From: Pseudomonas putida
Lineage (GTDB): Bacteria; Pseudomonadota; Gammaproteobacteria; Pseudomonadales; Pseudomonadaceae
NCBI RefSeq assembly: GCF_028682455.1
Contig: NZ_JANHLD010000002.1
Location: forward strand, 1,116,001 to 1,180,000
DNA: 64,000 nucleotides
Direction of reading: 5' to 3'
The translations under genes were made by a program, and so were the position numbers. The first letter of the stretch is position 1. Every line of letters begins with the position of its first letter. The notes below the pieces were generated by a model. That model saw only the letters and a program-made list of their open reading frames with translations, was not told where the DNA came from and searched no databases. This document shows positions 63,967 through 64,000 of the stretch, piece after piece.

Positions 63967-64000
63967 ATGCCGAACGACTCCCGCCCCGCCGTGCTCGAAC
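63967..64000 (+). CDS. Start of a gene cut by the window end
   Basis: ATG at 63967 after GCGAGGTGAC; only 11 codons (MPNDSRPAVLE) remain. Too short to identify. Confidence 0.35.
   Translation, partial: MPNDSRPAVLE

Overview
The window looks like chromosomal DNA of a Pseudomonas of the P. putida/P. entomophila type. It is GC-rich and densely coded. It carries the leucine/isovalerate (liu) genes, a PrrF-type iron-responsive small RNA with a Fur box, GalU/Ugd, AhpC/AhpF, a KaiC-like signalling operon, and three copies of a REP palindrome with near-identical arms (core gcggggcaagcccgctcct). I saw no transposase, integrase, phage structural gene or CRISPR array. This reads as ordinary core/accessory chromosome rather than a mobile island.

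Layout: 76-5726 liuABCD (leucine and isovalerate catabolism). 5784-6919 a lambda-CI-like regulator lacking its self-cleavage residues, divergent from a DUF6124 protein. 7014-7160 PrrF sRNA, followed by a sigma-region-4/FecR-N-terminal fusion and an M14 carboxypeptidase. 9080-13677 a PaaI-type thioesterase, an amino acid permease, a LysR regulator and a class III aminotransferase (GABA/2-aminoadipate type). 13803-16670 a large HD-GYP protein. 16698-17895 an ArsR-rhodanese regulator divergent from a DUF2938 membrane protein across a perfect palindrome. 17897-19107 small hypothetical genes.

19156-26349 is a catabolic-looking locus: LysR, sugar-type dehydrogenase, ShiA-like MHS transporter, type II dehydroquinase, second dehydrogenase, then a nitrilase-family amidohydrolase and a PotF-like binding protein. 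I infer import and processing of a quinate/shikimate-like cyclic polyol acid. 26353-36742 holds mixed genes: DUF4174, DUF1772, DNA polymerase II, two regulator/exporter pairs (MFS/LysR and LysR/LysE), and an azlC-azlD-araC operon. 36779-40593 is oxidative-stress defence (ahpC, ahpF, gor) with a well-spaced OxyR-type site before ahpC. 40689-42937 makes UDP-glucose and UDP-glucuronate. 43026-44587 is a TsdB/TsdA-like dihaem cytochrome pair. 45256-49447 includes a nitronate monooxygenase-like gene and modABC behind a ModE-type palindrome.

50782-54066 holds a csrA gene apparently frameshifted by a 7-bp tandem duplication, convergent with a histidine kinase / KaiC-like ATPase / CheY-like receiver operon. 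54638-54722 is tRNA-Leu(UAA). The remainder holds DoxX, GNAT, OsmE and several small proteins, a CxAxR-type sulfatase, a PAS-GGDEF cyclase with an I-site, a YkvI-like transporter behind a long stem-loop leader, a lipoprotein paralogous to one 18 kb earlier, a nitroreductase, and perhaps the first codons of a gene cut by the window end.

The most unusual items are the csrA tandem duplication, the catalytically degenerate S24 repressor, the sigma4/FecR fusion directly after PrrF, the dehydroquinase locus with two Gfo/Idh/MocA enzymes, and the structured ykvI leader. All functional calls come from reading motifs by eye; no database search was run.
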